A DNA stretch of 31,156 bases, taken from positions 165,596 to 196,751 of the forward strand of contig NW_014577061.1 in assembly GCF_000485595.1 (NCBI RefSeq), given 5' to 3'. Below are positions 20,376 through 30,857 of the stretch, piece by piece; position 1 is the stretch's first letter, and each line of letters opens with the position of its first letter. The position numbers were made by a program, and so were the translations under genes. The notes beneath the pieces are model-generated. The model saw only the letters and a list, made by a program, of their open reading frames with translations. It was not told where the DNA came from and made no database searches. The DNA comes from Priapulus caudatus. Its lineage: Eukaryota; Priapulida; Priapulimorpha; Priapulimorphida; Priapulidae.

Positions 20376-21035
20376 TAAGTTACTTAACGGCAGGTTTAGC
20401 GTTAAGTACGGTTATGGCCGCCGCATGTGCGTTTAATGGAAAGTTTCCGATTTATTATTCTATAATATGCTCTATAAATGCCCCAGATGAACGCGAATTT
20501 GCCCAGCGTAGGTAATGGCACATGGAGGAAGTAGGTGCATTATCACCTCTACAGCACAGAAGTCAGTCTACGTAAACGCCTGCAATGTTTACTGTGATGT
20601 TTTTACTTTGCTAAGAAGCTACCGAATACTGCTCAAAAAGATCCGCGTTCTAATAATAGGCTTGAAACGGTTTTCATAGGAGTGGTGATGTTGCAGCAGG
20701 GTATAACGTAAATTCGCATAAGCAGCGATAAAACCATTTCATATGCGTGCGTGCATGTATATTGGCCTACAATAATATGCGATACTATGTTTCTATGCAT
20801 CTTGGCACTGTAGCCAGATGAGCTTAGCGAAAACTTTGTTGTAAATATAGGTGCCACGTCTGTGCCGAAAATGGTTTCACGAATAGGTGGCATGAATTTA
20901 TGCCAAAAGTAATCAATTATACTAGTTTTAAATTATTTCAGTGCCGGCCGGGCTAGGGTCTCTCAAGAAATAATAACTATGAAGTGATTAGGAGTCGAGA
21001 AATTATCATGTTCGTTCTGTGCATGCATCCCTGCT

Positions 21036-21037
<2 letters not shown>
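20376..21037. other. Non-coding, no gene seen
   Basis: Unique sequence with short frames only and no motif recognised. Confidence 0.45.
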
Positions 21038-21101
<64 letters not shown>

Positions 21102-21112
21102 TCTCTTCTCTC
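21038..21112 (+). repeat. (CT)n microsatellite
   Basis: About 70 bp of CT repeats ending in TTCTCTTCTCTTCTCTC, leading directly into a telomere-like stretch. Confidence 0.95.
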
Positions 21113-21220
21113 TTAACTGTAGCCCTAACTTCCATCTTAACACTAGCCCTACCACTACCGCTAACCCTAACGCTAACTCTAACCTTAACGCTAACCCTAA
21201 ACCCAACTCTAAGCCTATGA
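21113..21220 (+). repeat. Degenerate telomere-like repeat (CCCTAA type)
   Basis: CTAACCCTAACG, CTAACTCTAACC, TTAACGCTAACC and similar hexamer-like units run for about 100 bp. They resemble a degraded metazoan CCCTAA array inside the chromosome. Confidence 0.65.
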
Positions 21221-22234
21221 CAACACAAGGCAAACAACGATGATGAATACAGATTAAGACCAACCCACCGTCCTACGTTCTTTTGATGGGTTATTGGCAT
21301 TTGCTATCTCATACATACCTGCTATCTGGTCACGAAATAGACCAAGAGTAGAACCAAAAGATGTGGTTGTGAAAACAAAATTAATATTAATTGTTGTCTG
21401 CTCCGGTGGATGTGTTCGTGCAAAATCACTTGATAGAAGCCAGATAACTCTAACTCTAACCAATGTTTCCTACCCACTACAACGAGGATTGAACAACCAC
21501 AAATATAGGAATCACAGGCCTTTCAAGTACTGTAAAAACTGTATTCACATACATTTTTGTTCAACCGGCTCAGGCGTTTGTAATCACCAAAGTTTCTAGT
21601 TAAACTACCGACATTTATTATCCTGACATTAATTATCCGACATTTATTATCTTGAGGGTTTTATATATGCGCGAAGAAAATGGCGCTCGCGTGTATGCAA
21701 CCCGTTTTAAAGCTTGAAAACTAGCACAACGTGTGCTAAAACACTGTAGTCCCCCAACCCTTCTTCAACCGTCTGGAACAGACTAGCTGAAGACGTTCAC
21801 GTTGTCAGATTTCATCGGTTAAAAGAAATTTCAACGTATTTTCTTACACAACTCAACAGTTTCAATTTCGAGAACAATCGAGTTCAAACTCACTGCGTAA
21901 TATAATGAGTCCAGCATTAATTTTACTAGACGCATCTGCTTTCATTTTAAATAAAACCCTACTGACGCTTTTTTGCTCGTTGTAACCAAATCTACGCAGA
22001 ATAACAACGGATCTGGGCCTCGAAGCCCGCGCAGGAGTTTCACTCCGAATGTCATAGAACCCCCTGGAGATTTTCAGCAAACCGTTATCGATTCATGCAA
22101 CTCATTACGAATGGAATGCCGCTTCAGGGAATAGTCATTTTGAGTTGTATCTTTTCAGTTGCAACGTTGCCAGCTGAGCAGTGGGTGATGAAAACTAAAC
22201 TCGTTGTGAAATTGTAAATAATTTATAGCATATA
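21221..22234. other. Non-coding; short ACATTTATTATC repeats
   Basis: No gene supported. Near 21608-21653 the unit CCGACATTTATTATC recurs with variants. The rest is unique sequence. Confidence 0.45.
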
Positions 22235-22465
22235 TATATATATATATATGGGGACGTGTGTGCGCATATGTATGTGTTAGTGAGTGTGCACACGTGTGCG
22301 TGTGTGTCAATGAGAATGCTTGCGTGCGTGTCTGCATGTGTGTGCGTGCGTGAGGGAGTGCGCGTGTGTGATGATGATACGGTCACATGAAAATTAAACA
22401 AATACACAGACGCTCAGGCAAACAGCCACCCACCCAAACACACACGCACACGCACACAACAGAAC
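22231..22465. repeat. TA, GT and CA microsatellites
   Basis: A TA run (to about 22249), then GTGTGTGCG/TGCGTGCG-type repeats to about 22370, then CACACGCACACGCACAC near 22440-22460. Confidence 0.85.
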
Positions 22466-22667
22466 ACAGCTAGCTTCCTTATTATGTTATTAGATAACAT
22501 CTAGGTAAAGAAAACGAATTGTCATTGGCTCGCAAATCTTAGGTATACCAATGTTTTCAGCTTCGCGGAACGAGCGTTGAATGTTAGAAATGATTTTTAA
22601 ATTATCGCGAAGAAGAATAATGCGGAGGTTAGTCAGGTGTTCTACGCGTTGGCGATCTCGTTGGTAT

Positions 22668-22860
22668 CAGGAGTGTCATAATATAGTCTATATATTATTA
22701 TTATTATTATATATGTTATAATATATATTATAGTATATATGTAATCAGGGGTGAATAATAATAGATCTAGTCTATTATTATTCATTCCTGATATAATATA
22801 TACATATATATATATATATATTATAGTATATTTATTAGAGTCTATATTATAACACTCCTG
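22668..22860. mobile_element. CAGGRG mini-palindrome element 2 (193 bp, outer)
   Basis: Begins CAGGAGTGTCATAATATAG and ends with the inverse (CTATATTATAACACTCCTG, one mismatch). The exact 7-bp direct repeat TTGGTAT lies at 22661-22667 and 22861-22867. The interior is AT-rich, imperfectly palindromic and contains a second element (22746-22790). Confidence 0.85.
22746..22790. mobile_element. CAGGRG mini-palindrome element 3 (45 bp, nested)
   Basis: CAGGGGTGAATAATAATAGA and its near-inverse, ending TCATTCCTG, form a palindrome. The flanks are ATGTAAT (22739-22745) and ATATAAT (22791-22797), 6 of 7 identical. It lies inside element 2. Confidence 0.65.
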
Positions 22861-22867
22861 TTGGTAT

Positions 22868-23297
22868 CATATCGGTCATCACAATATCGTCACGTTTCCT
22901 ATTAGGCAGTGCCTGGCCGCTTTATGGTGTTTGTGATTCGCCATATGTACTCTGTGTGGTGAAGCTGAAAGCTCTGGCGGCACCCAACCGCTAAAACTAT
23001 CCGGCTGTCAGAAATTAACACGTACTATTGACACCTTAAATAGAGGAGAAGAAGCGAATCGCTGGAGAACTTTCGGTGAACGTGCGGCCGTAGCTCTGAC
23101 AGTAGCTAGAGTGTTTGGGTAGAGTGCTTTACTTACGCTGATTGGCGGAGACTCGGTAACCGACTCTTCCAAGCAATTCGTTGCCGATGGGGAATCTGTT
23201 ATACTTCACCGGTTAAATTTCAGTAGCTACTGACTCTTCATGAATTGGTGGATTGCTCCACTGATAGATGAATTTGCTTTAGTTTAGTAGCGCTCAT
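22868..23297. other. Non-coding, no gene seen
   Basis: Unique sequence with no recognised motif. Confidence 0.45.
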
Positions 23298-23541
23298 AGG
23301 GTCTATGTCCCCCAGGGTACTGCCGGAACGTACCCTGGGTACGGTCCGGTATACCGGAACGTACCCTGGTCACTATTTGATATGGTTAGGGTTTAGGATT
23401 AGGCGTTAGGGCTTAGGGTTAGTTAGAGTAGAAGTACGGCCGACCTCCATAGACTCGTTAGTGGACGTAAGCGAGGTACGGTCCGGCATATTAGATAGTA
23501 CTAGGGTACGCTCCGGCAGTACCCCGGGGGACATAGACCCT
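23298..23541. mobile_element. 244-bp inverted-repeat element with telomere-like core
   Basis: The ends AGGGTCTATGTCCCCC and GGGGGACATAGACCCT are exact inverses, and the match continues for about 44 bp with few mismatches (ACTGCCGGAACGTACCCT). A second GGTACGGTCCGG-type motif repeats inside. The core holds GGTTAGGGTTTAGGATTAGG and related units. CTCA occurs just outside both ends (23293-23296 and 23542-23545), but one base off on the left, so a 4-bp target duplication is only possible. Confidence 0.75.
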
Positions 23542-23629
23542 CTCAGCTTTATAGCACTATAACGGTGTGCTGCGCGTGTGGCTGATGTAAGAGAAAATCA
23601 ATTTTTTCTAAGCCCTCGCAGCGTAATCA

Positions 23630-24650
23630 TCAGAGCGCATTCCGTGTGCGTGCGTATACGCATATGTATGTATTGCAGCGTGTGTATTGTATGTTCCTTA
23701 CAACGGCTATTTACGTGTGCGTGCGTATACGCCTATGTATGTATTGCAGCGTGTGTTATGGATTGTTTTTCTTCCTTACAACGTATTACGTGTGCGTGCG
23801 GTATTACGATATGTATGTATTGCAGCGTGGTATTGTATGTTCTTTCTCTATACAAGCGTATTACCGTAGTGCGTGTGTATACGCATATGTATGTATTGCG
23901 CAAGCGCTGTTATTGTAAGTTCTCACAGCGCATTCTATTCCGTGCGCGTGTACACGCCTATTGGTACTGTATTGAGCGTGTGTAATGTAAGTCCTTACAA
24001 CTATTACGTGTGCGTGGCGTATAGCATATGTATGTATTGCAGGTGTGTATTGCTAGTTTCTCCACAGCGCATTCTATTCCTGTGCGCGCGTATACGCTGA
24101 TGATGTATTGCAGCGTGTGTATTGTATGTTCCTTACAACGTATTACGTGTGCGTGCGTATACGCATATGTATGTATTGCAGCGTGTGTATTGTATGTTCC
24201 TTACAACGTATTACGTGTGCGTGCGTATACGCCTATGTATATATTGCAGCAGCGTGTGTATTGTAAGTTTCTCATAGCGTATTACGTGTGAATGAGTATA
24301 CGCCTATGTATACATTGCAACAGCGTGAGTATTGTAAGTTTCTCACAGCGCATTCTATTCCCTGTGCGCGTGTACACGCCTATGTATGTATTGCAGCGTG
24401 TGTAATGTAAGTTCCTTACAACGTATTACGTGTGAGTGCGTATACGCCTATGTGTGTATTGCAGCATCGTGTGTATTGTAAGTTTCTCACAGCGTATTAC
24501 GTGTGCGTTTGTGTAGACTTATGTACATATTGCTTATAGGAAAGCGTGTGTATTGTAAGTTCTTCACAGCGTATTCCACGTGCGTTTGTGTACACCCATG
24601 TATATGTAGCTTATGGGTAAGCGTGTATATTATAAGTTCCTCACAACGTG
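23630..24650 (+). repeat. 68-bp minisatellite
   Basis: A unit containing CGTGTGCGTGCGTATACGC, TATGTATGTATTGCAGCGTG and TGTATTGTAAGTTCC or TGTATTGTATGTTCC. The period is 68 bp (24146 to 24214). The outer copies, especially after 24480, are more diverged. Cys/Val/Tyr-rich frames here are repeat artefacts. Confidence 0.93.
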
Positions 24651-26266
24651 TTCCCTTTCGTGGTTAAATCAAACATGCTCTGAAGAGTACGCGCTAACCA
24701 TGAGCAACATCTGCTGTACCGTCATCCGCTGACATTCATTCCTGATTGAAGATATGGAAGGTTAAAATGCCCCTCAGTGTAACTCATGTATAAAAAAAGG
24801 ATGTACGTGTTTTTTCGACCCCATCTCCCATTCCATACACGCAACATCCACCACTCTAGAGCTCTGCGCTGAGTCAAAGGGCTTTAATGGGATTCAATTT
24901 GCATGCTTGCGCTGGAGGCAGCGCGGCAATTTGTGAAAATGTTTGCTTTGTAGTGGAAATCCACTAGCTTTTGTGCAGTGTTTTATAGACTCCGGATTTA
25001 AATCAAATTATCGCTTACTTTGCGGACTTCAGCGCATTTGGTTTCGCGTTTGATTAAATTACTGTAAAAAAACTAAAGAAACAAAAAAAATTCTGTTATT
25101 GCAAGTAGGTCAATTGGCTCATTTGCAAAACTTGGCTTTTTAGCGCTTTGCTTGTTCGCAATTCATTTAATTTAATAATCACGTAAAGCCTTTGAAAAAT
25201 TCATCAAATAACGTACTCATATGGCGTAGTTAGTAGTAGTATCAAGAGCGTATAAAGAAGCCATACGCTTTATACACTTTTGGTAGTATATATAGTACTC
25301 TACACGACGCCGTTTGAGTTGCGAAGTTCAGCATATTTTCCGAAAGCGATGTCGTTCTATTGTCATGCTCTCTGGTACATGGATAATCGATGCGCGGGCG
25401 GCTTTATTAGAGGTTGTGGAATGGAACGGCGCAGTATGCGTGCGTCGTGCGTCATGCGTGCGTGTGTGTGCGCGTGCGCGTGCGTGTGTGTGTGCGTGCG
25501 TGTTTGTGTACGTGCGTGTGGAGCCACGATGCGCCGCCTCACCGCAGCTTCCATACACAGCCGAGCAGACGCTGCAAGCATCATCAGCATTCCGTAAACA
25601 TTTACTCCTGCGGAGCCTCGCGTTGCCGGCTGTTCCCGCAATAACACCGCCTGTGTCAGTTGCTCGGTCGTCCGCGCGGCAGGCAGACTGTAAGGAGATA
25701 TTGCGCAGAGGGGAGCGAGCGCAAGCCGCTACGGTCCCCCTCTTTCGGGATCGTGCGTTTTAATTCCTTTCGGGAGGAACGTTTCGTTATGCGTCGTTAA
25801 AGAATGCGTGCGCGAGAGCGCAGTGTGTGATTCGTATGTAAACTTTAACATCGTTCAACCTGAAATTCAGCATCGAGTGTGCTCAAAGGAAAGAGCAGGA
25901 GCAAGGCAAACAACCGCGCCTATATGTGTCGTTGGCTGTCCCTGTCGAGTTGCACTTGCAGTCATTCAAAACTCGGTGTTGACTGTTTACTTTGACCAAC
26001 GTAGTGCGCAGGGCTATCTTGTGGAATCGTCGAGCACAACATGCAACTCTGAGCAGACCCAGAAAAGGCAGCGCCCGCTCAGTCGTGGCTACAGTCGTGA
26101 CTAGCCGTGCGTGTGTAGCATCTCTAGAGTTATTAAACGTAGACGTAGACGTAGAGGCGTAGAGACAAGGACCGTGGTCGTGCTTCGCCGACTTGGACTT
26201 CACCGACAGCGTGTTGTAATTACTTCATTGCGGTGCGTATGCGAAATTCTTATTTGAAATTTTATT
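24651..26266. other. Non-coding; GC-rich GT-repeat patch, no gene supported
   Basis: Unique sequence up to 25400, then a GTGCGTGCGTGTGTGTGCGC patch (25437-25520), then CpG-rich sequence to about 25800. A + frame at 25314-25763 extends beyond the repeat (149 codons) but shows no domain, and its splice sites did not fit the F-BAR gene phase. ACGTAGACGTAGACGTAGAG forms a short repeat near 26139. Confidence 0.4.
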
Positions 26267-26273
26267 ATGTAAT

Positions 26274-26307
26274 CAGGAGTGCCATAATCTATATAATGAC
26301 ACTCCTG
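26274..26307. mobile_element. CAGGRG mini-palindrome element 4 (34 bp)
   Basis: The whole element is two arms, CAGGAGTGCCATAATC and TATATAATGACACTCCTG, matching with few mismatches. The exact 7-bp direct repeat ATGTAAT flanks it at 26267-26273 and 26308-26314. It shares CAGGAGTGYCATAAT with elements 2 and 5. Confidence 0.8.
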
Positions 26308-26397
26308 ATGTAATCTATGCTTGAGTTAATTAATTAGTTGAGTTCTCCCTTTGGCGTCTAAATACTGAAGTATCATCTGTTTATGCAGCTATATGTG

Positions 26398-26476
26398 CGC
26401 GTGGTGTGTGGGGTGTGCGTGCGTGTGTGCGTGCGTGCGTGTGCGTGCGTGCGTGCATACGTGCGTGCGTGCGTGC
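26398..26476 (+). repeat. (GT)/(GCGT)n microsatellite
   Basis: GCGCGTGGTGTGTGGGGTGT and GTGCGTGCGTGC repeats for about 78 bp. Confidence 0.93.
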
Positions 26477-28216
26477 CAATAGTTGCAGGTTTATAATGAA
26501 AAAAGTTTCTAAATCAGTTGTCGTGTTCATGCGTATTCATTATTTCTACAGTTCACTTGTAAAATACGAAGCACCTATATACAGTACATCGTTTTAATAC
26601 GAGTAGGTTTATACATAAGGTATTAGCCGGCTGTCGGGTATACACCTACTCTATGTAACATTGTTTGCATACAAATGAACTTCCGATTGTTCGTTAGGCA
26701 TGAAGAATATTCTTCAGGCGTTTCAATAACAAAAAAGGAGTAGCATGGGCTGTGCGTCTGCGATTTAATAAGCATAGACTGAGCTAATACACATGCTGTA
26801 ATCACAAACATTCAAAATATACATAGGGTACGAGTCAAACATCAACAACCCATCTCCTTAAAATAAGTTTTCTTGTTATTTCAATCTACCACGAACGATT
26901 AAAGCGATTACATTAGCTCCTAACTGCTAGGCTGGCCAACTCATAATGCCAAATTCCGTCAGTGAATCCGCGATTTTTGTTTATGCTAAAGAGAGCAGGC
27001 ATTTATCTCGTTTATTCGAAATTGTTTAATCCAGGCGCTTTGGAAAATGCGTCTGATATCTACTGAACCCGCGAATTAACTACACAATAGCTGTCCACGT
27101 CGCTAATTGAGCTTCATCACCTGCCATTGTTAAGATGCAACTAGCTCGTGTTAATTGGTGCGTTTCGGAGGCTGCATGTATAGCAGCTAACGTATTAGTG
27201 GTGAAAAGGAATAGGATAATTCGCTATAGACGTGAATTTCGGATAGTATTCCATCTGTAACCGTGTGCTTTTTACTTCAACTTGATCTATTACAGTTCTT
27301 ACAATAATCGCCCACACGGAACAGCTATGTAGACTGTACGTGTTGGCAGTACCCGGGCGCTTTTGATGGTTTCTTCTTCGGTGAAGTTCTTCGGTTAAGT
27401 TATTCGGTTATGTTCTTCGGTTAAATTCGGTCAAGTTCGAGTTAGTTAGGTTTGGAACGCCAACAAACCCACATGTTGCTCACATAAAATGATAGGGTTT
27501 GATTTCTTTTTCATTTTAATCTAGCGTGGGTGGCGTAACCACTGTGTAGCCTCTGTAATCATCGGCTTAAACAGATTACTTGGACAGAAGCCATGCCAGA
27601 CGCGTTATTGCCAAAATATTTTTTCCCGAATGCGTCGGCAGTTTTTTTGCCATTGAAACACACGTCACGACTAATCGTTTGGTCGTGTGGAAGACAGGTG
27701 CTCTTGCGAAGCTCGAGTAAAAGGTTTGCAAAACCCGACGGCTCTGACAACGCGGGTTTTGATCAGGAGAAAATGCGTCTACTATGGACAACATCACAGC
27801 ATCTTATTCATCACTGATAGAGATTTTCTCGCCGCATCCTGCCCTGCGCGCGCGTGTATGTTCGGCCTTGATCCACAAATATAAGCAGGGTTATGGTCTC
27901 GCCTATACAGCTCTCGCTTTCCGCCAGACCGGAGCACCCGCATGTGGAAAGGATCAGCGTTAATCACCGTCTTAATTGGGGTTTCTTTGAAAGCAAGAGC
28001 TGACCCACTTTTGCGGAGAAGTAGCGTAAACTATCGCGCCAGAGGCCGGCCGGCTTCTCCTCCGACGGACACTAGTCCATGTGGAAGCATCTATTGATCG
28101 CGTGCCGATACGACGTATGCGTGCAGCATCACAACAATCGCGACTTTATCTGTACCGCCATCAAAAGCGTACAGCACATCTCTCCATGCATCGCTCAGCG
28201 TCCCTCCTGGATAGAA
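26477..28216. other. Non-coding, no gene supported
   Basis: Short frames without motifs. A GTTCTTCGGTTAA-type repeat of about 13 bp occurs near 27372-27430. Confidence 0.45.
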
Positions 28217-28223
28217 AAAATAC

Positions 28224-28387
28224 CAGGAGTGTCATAATAATAGACATCTATATTATCAAGAGCTAATAATACCTCTTATTAGGCTTTCTTATTCGTATAA
28301 TACCTTTTATTCAGTATTCTTATTCTTATAATACCTCTTATTAGGTATCTTTGGGTATTATTAGCTCGTGATATTATGGCACTCCTG
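28224..28387. mobile_element. CAGGRG mini-palindrome element 5 (164 bp)
   Basis: Begins CAGGAGTGTCATAATA and ends TATTATGGCACTCCTG, inverse with one mismatch. The flanks AAAATAC (28217-28223) and AAAATAT (28388-28394) agree at 6 of 7. The inside holds a second inverted pair (GAGCTAATAATACC and GGTATTATTAGCTC) and repeats of AATACCTCTTATTAGG. Confidence 0.8.
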
Positions 28388-28394
28388 AAAATAT

Positions 28395-29798
28395 GGCAGT
28401 GTGACTTTTATTAGATTCTTGCAAATTTGATGGCGGGGGAGCGATAACGTGGAATATCGACGTGCCAGCCCGAATGTGGATTAAGCGAAGACTTGGCATA
28501 CACCGTCTACACTTCACGACGGGGTATCACTTTTCATAGATTCTTTCTCCCGAAACAAAACTAACGAAGTTTAAGAAACCGTTAACAGCTGGGAGATGAA
28601 TTGCTGCTAGTGTTGCCACATGGAAAACAAATAGGTCTTCGTTGGCCTATACCGGATAAGAGAAAAAAAACGGTGCCAATCTCTGCCTTAGTTGTATCCA
28701 AATGATAAATCTAGATCGCGTTACCTTCCCCCAAGTGGTACACACCGCATGCAGTAGCGCCAGCCCGGGAATTGCCCTGGCTGAGTTTATATGTGCGATT
28801 CGAGGGAGCGTAGGCGCAGACCCCAGAGAGGGGAACGTTTCAACGTAAATACTGTCTGACAGATGGCATAAATGAGCCTCATTCGCGCAAGTTCGTCTTG
28901 CAAGCACACATGCATCATTAGCTCTCGCGCGTAGCGTGGGCGGTAGATGTAAACTGGGCACAGCGTGTGAAGCGGGACACCTACGTTTATTCGATATTCG
29001 ATATTCGTAACTATATGTGACGTTTTTTGTCGTCATTTGTATTAAATTATCGCCCGCTGTTGGCTGTTGTATTTTAAACATTTCCATCTGTGTCTTCCAT
29101 CTGGATGAATGATGAGAAGTAATTTATTTTTAAAAAATAGATATAGTTATCACAGTTAATTAGGTGTTAGCTACAGATTTCAGTGTCATATTTAACTATG
29201 TTAAAATAACTATAAAGCTAAAACCGTAGGTGGGTAGTAGGTGGGTAATAGGTGGGTAGGTAGGTATGTATAGACAGTAGATGGGTAATAATTATTGGAC
29301 CTATAAACGTCTCCTTTCTAAGTCTGTTGAGAACATCAAATTTACAGCCAGTGGGGGTTCAGTGCCCACAATTCTACACCCAACAGGGTTGTTAAATTTA
29401 TTTCATAAGTATGCTTGCGGTATATTTTGGGAACAATGACTCGTTATGTACTTGGCGTGCGGTAATTCAACGCGAACGCCAATGGCACATATCATTATTT
29501 AATAAGATCATTAGAACAGCGGGTATAGTGTTAAATAATATATAGGACTGCGATGGTGTAGGCAATCAAAACTACTAAGCTTCAGCGCTAGATAGATAGT
29601 GAATATAATTTCTAAAGGATATAATGATTGCATACATTTATACATGACCTGCTCCGCAATAAAATTGTGCATGAATAATTGCTAAGTAAATGTAGGGTAA
29701 AATTGCGGTAGAGCAGAGCAAGAATATGAATGGCGGAGGTGAAATGCAGTTTACTTGATACTTCAGTGTAATCTCGTGAAGATTGAATGTGAGTGTAC
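28395..29798. other. Non-coding; short GGTGGGTA repeat
   Basis: No gene supported. A - frame at 28647-29087 (146 codons) has no recognisable domain. GTAGGTGGGTAGTAGGTGGG-like repeats lie at about 29227-29290. Confidence 0.4.
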
Positions 29799-29805
29799 GT
29801 TATAT

Positions 29806-29878
29806 CAGGGGTTAATAATGACAAATGTCACTTATATTTCATAGTCTTTTGTATATGCTTTTTTTTGTATTTCCCCTG
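29806..29878. mobile_element. CAGGRG mini-palindrome element 6 (73 bp)
   Basis: Begins CAGGGGTTAATAATGACAAA and ends CCCCTG. The inverted match is short (6-7 bp), but the exact 7-bp direct repeat GTTATAT flanks it at 29799-29805 and 29879-29885. The left end shares 18 of 20 bases with element 1. Confidence 0.78.
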
Positions 29879-29885
29879 GTTATAT

Positions 29886-30249
29886 GCATGCCGATACGGT
29901 CGCTTACTGAGGCAAACCCGATGTGAAATGTTCGTGTTGTCGCTTTCATGAGATCGCAGGGCAATTATCTGGGTTTTTTCTACGTAAAAGTAGCTAAATA
30001 TCATCCCTGCTCTCTCGCAAAGATAACACTCTTAACCCCCGACAAACGGTGATTTCTTTTCGTTTTAGAGACAGCTGTAATTTTCTTTGCAAAGCGAGCC
30101 GAACGTTGTTTAGGTAACATCTTGTTCCAGGAGCGCGAGAATTCGTTCAGCAGGGTATAGTAGGCAAAGCCTGGCAAGATGTAACCACGAGCGTAGCCGA
30201 GTCTGTATTTTATACTGTCTACTGCTGAACAAAGTCAATCCTGTGGTAG
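29886..30249. other. Non-coding, no gene supported
   Basis: A splice-framed 45-nt stretch at 30069-30113 was considered as a micro-exon and rejected. Nothing else was seen. Confidence 0.4.
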
Positions 30250-30455
30250 CGGTGCCAGGTAGCCAGCTATCTCTTCTATAAGCACTTGCTAACCAGCTAT
30301 CTCACCTACATTTCTACGAAAGTAGTTGCTAGCAAGCTATCTCTTCTATATTGCTACGAAAGGACTTGATTGCTAGCAAGCTACCTCATCTATATTGCTA
30401 CGAAACGACTTGCTAGCAAGCGATCTCTTCTATATTGTTGCGTAAGCACTTTTCT
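30250..30455 (+). repeat. 40-bp minisatellite
   Basis: About five imperfect copies of a unit containing TTGCTAGCAAGCTATCTCTT and CTATATTGCTACGAAA. The middle copies are the closest to one another. Confidence 0.88.
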
Positions 30456-30857
30456 CGAAACTCCTGCGGCTTTAGTAGTACCGTATAAACGTATCTATAA
30501 ACTGTCATAAACATATCCACTTAATCAAGAGCCGGATACTTTATAACGATTCCCGATAGGGATCTGGCATTATCTATTCCGATTACGTGCATAAACGCAT
30601 ATAGACATGTTCTTAGTAATAACCTTTTGACCTTTTGTGAAATAGTGAACATGAAGCATATAAATACTTTATAGTAGTTTTTTAACGCAAACTGAGCAAA
30701 AATAATCAAGTCCGCTAAATAGTTCAACTGTTGAGCCTGCGTTAGTTCATATGCTAGTCGTAAATAGCGTCGTGCTAGCTAGATAAACTCCACATGGTCG
30801 CGAAACATCTGTTGCGAACCGCATTTTTCGTTTTACTTGAAATTTATCTTTCATTTC
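30456..30857. other. Non-coding, no gene seen
   Basis: AT-rich unique sequence between two minisatellites; no motif recognised. Confidence 0.45.

Noticed and set aside
22042-22060. CAGGAGTTTCACTCCG as another CAGGRG element
   Set aside because: The right end is ACTCCG rather than CTCCTG and no 7-bp direct repeat flanks it.
23578-24291. Cys/Val/Tyr-rich frames resembling membrane peptides
   Set aside because: They follow the 68-bp tandem repeat and change frame from copy to copy.
25314-25763. CpG-rich frame with TLQASSAFRKHLL, considered as the next coiled-coil exon
   Set aside because: The available acceptors put it in the wrong phase for exon E, and half of the frame is a GT repeat.
28647-29087. 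A 146-codon - frame starting MEMFKIQQ
   Set aside because: No domain, low-complexity Ala/Arg/His mix and no splice or neighbour support; frames of this length occur by chance in GC-richer DNA.
30069-30113. A 45-nt stretch between TTTTAG and AG|GTAACA as a micro-exon of the F-BAR gene
   Set aside because: The phase happens to fit exon E, but the peptide has no resemblance to Fes/Fer and short AG...GT pairs are common by chance.
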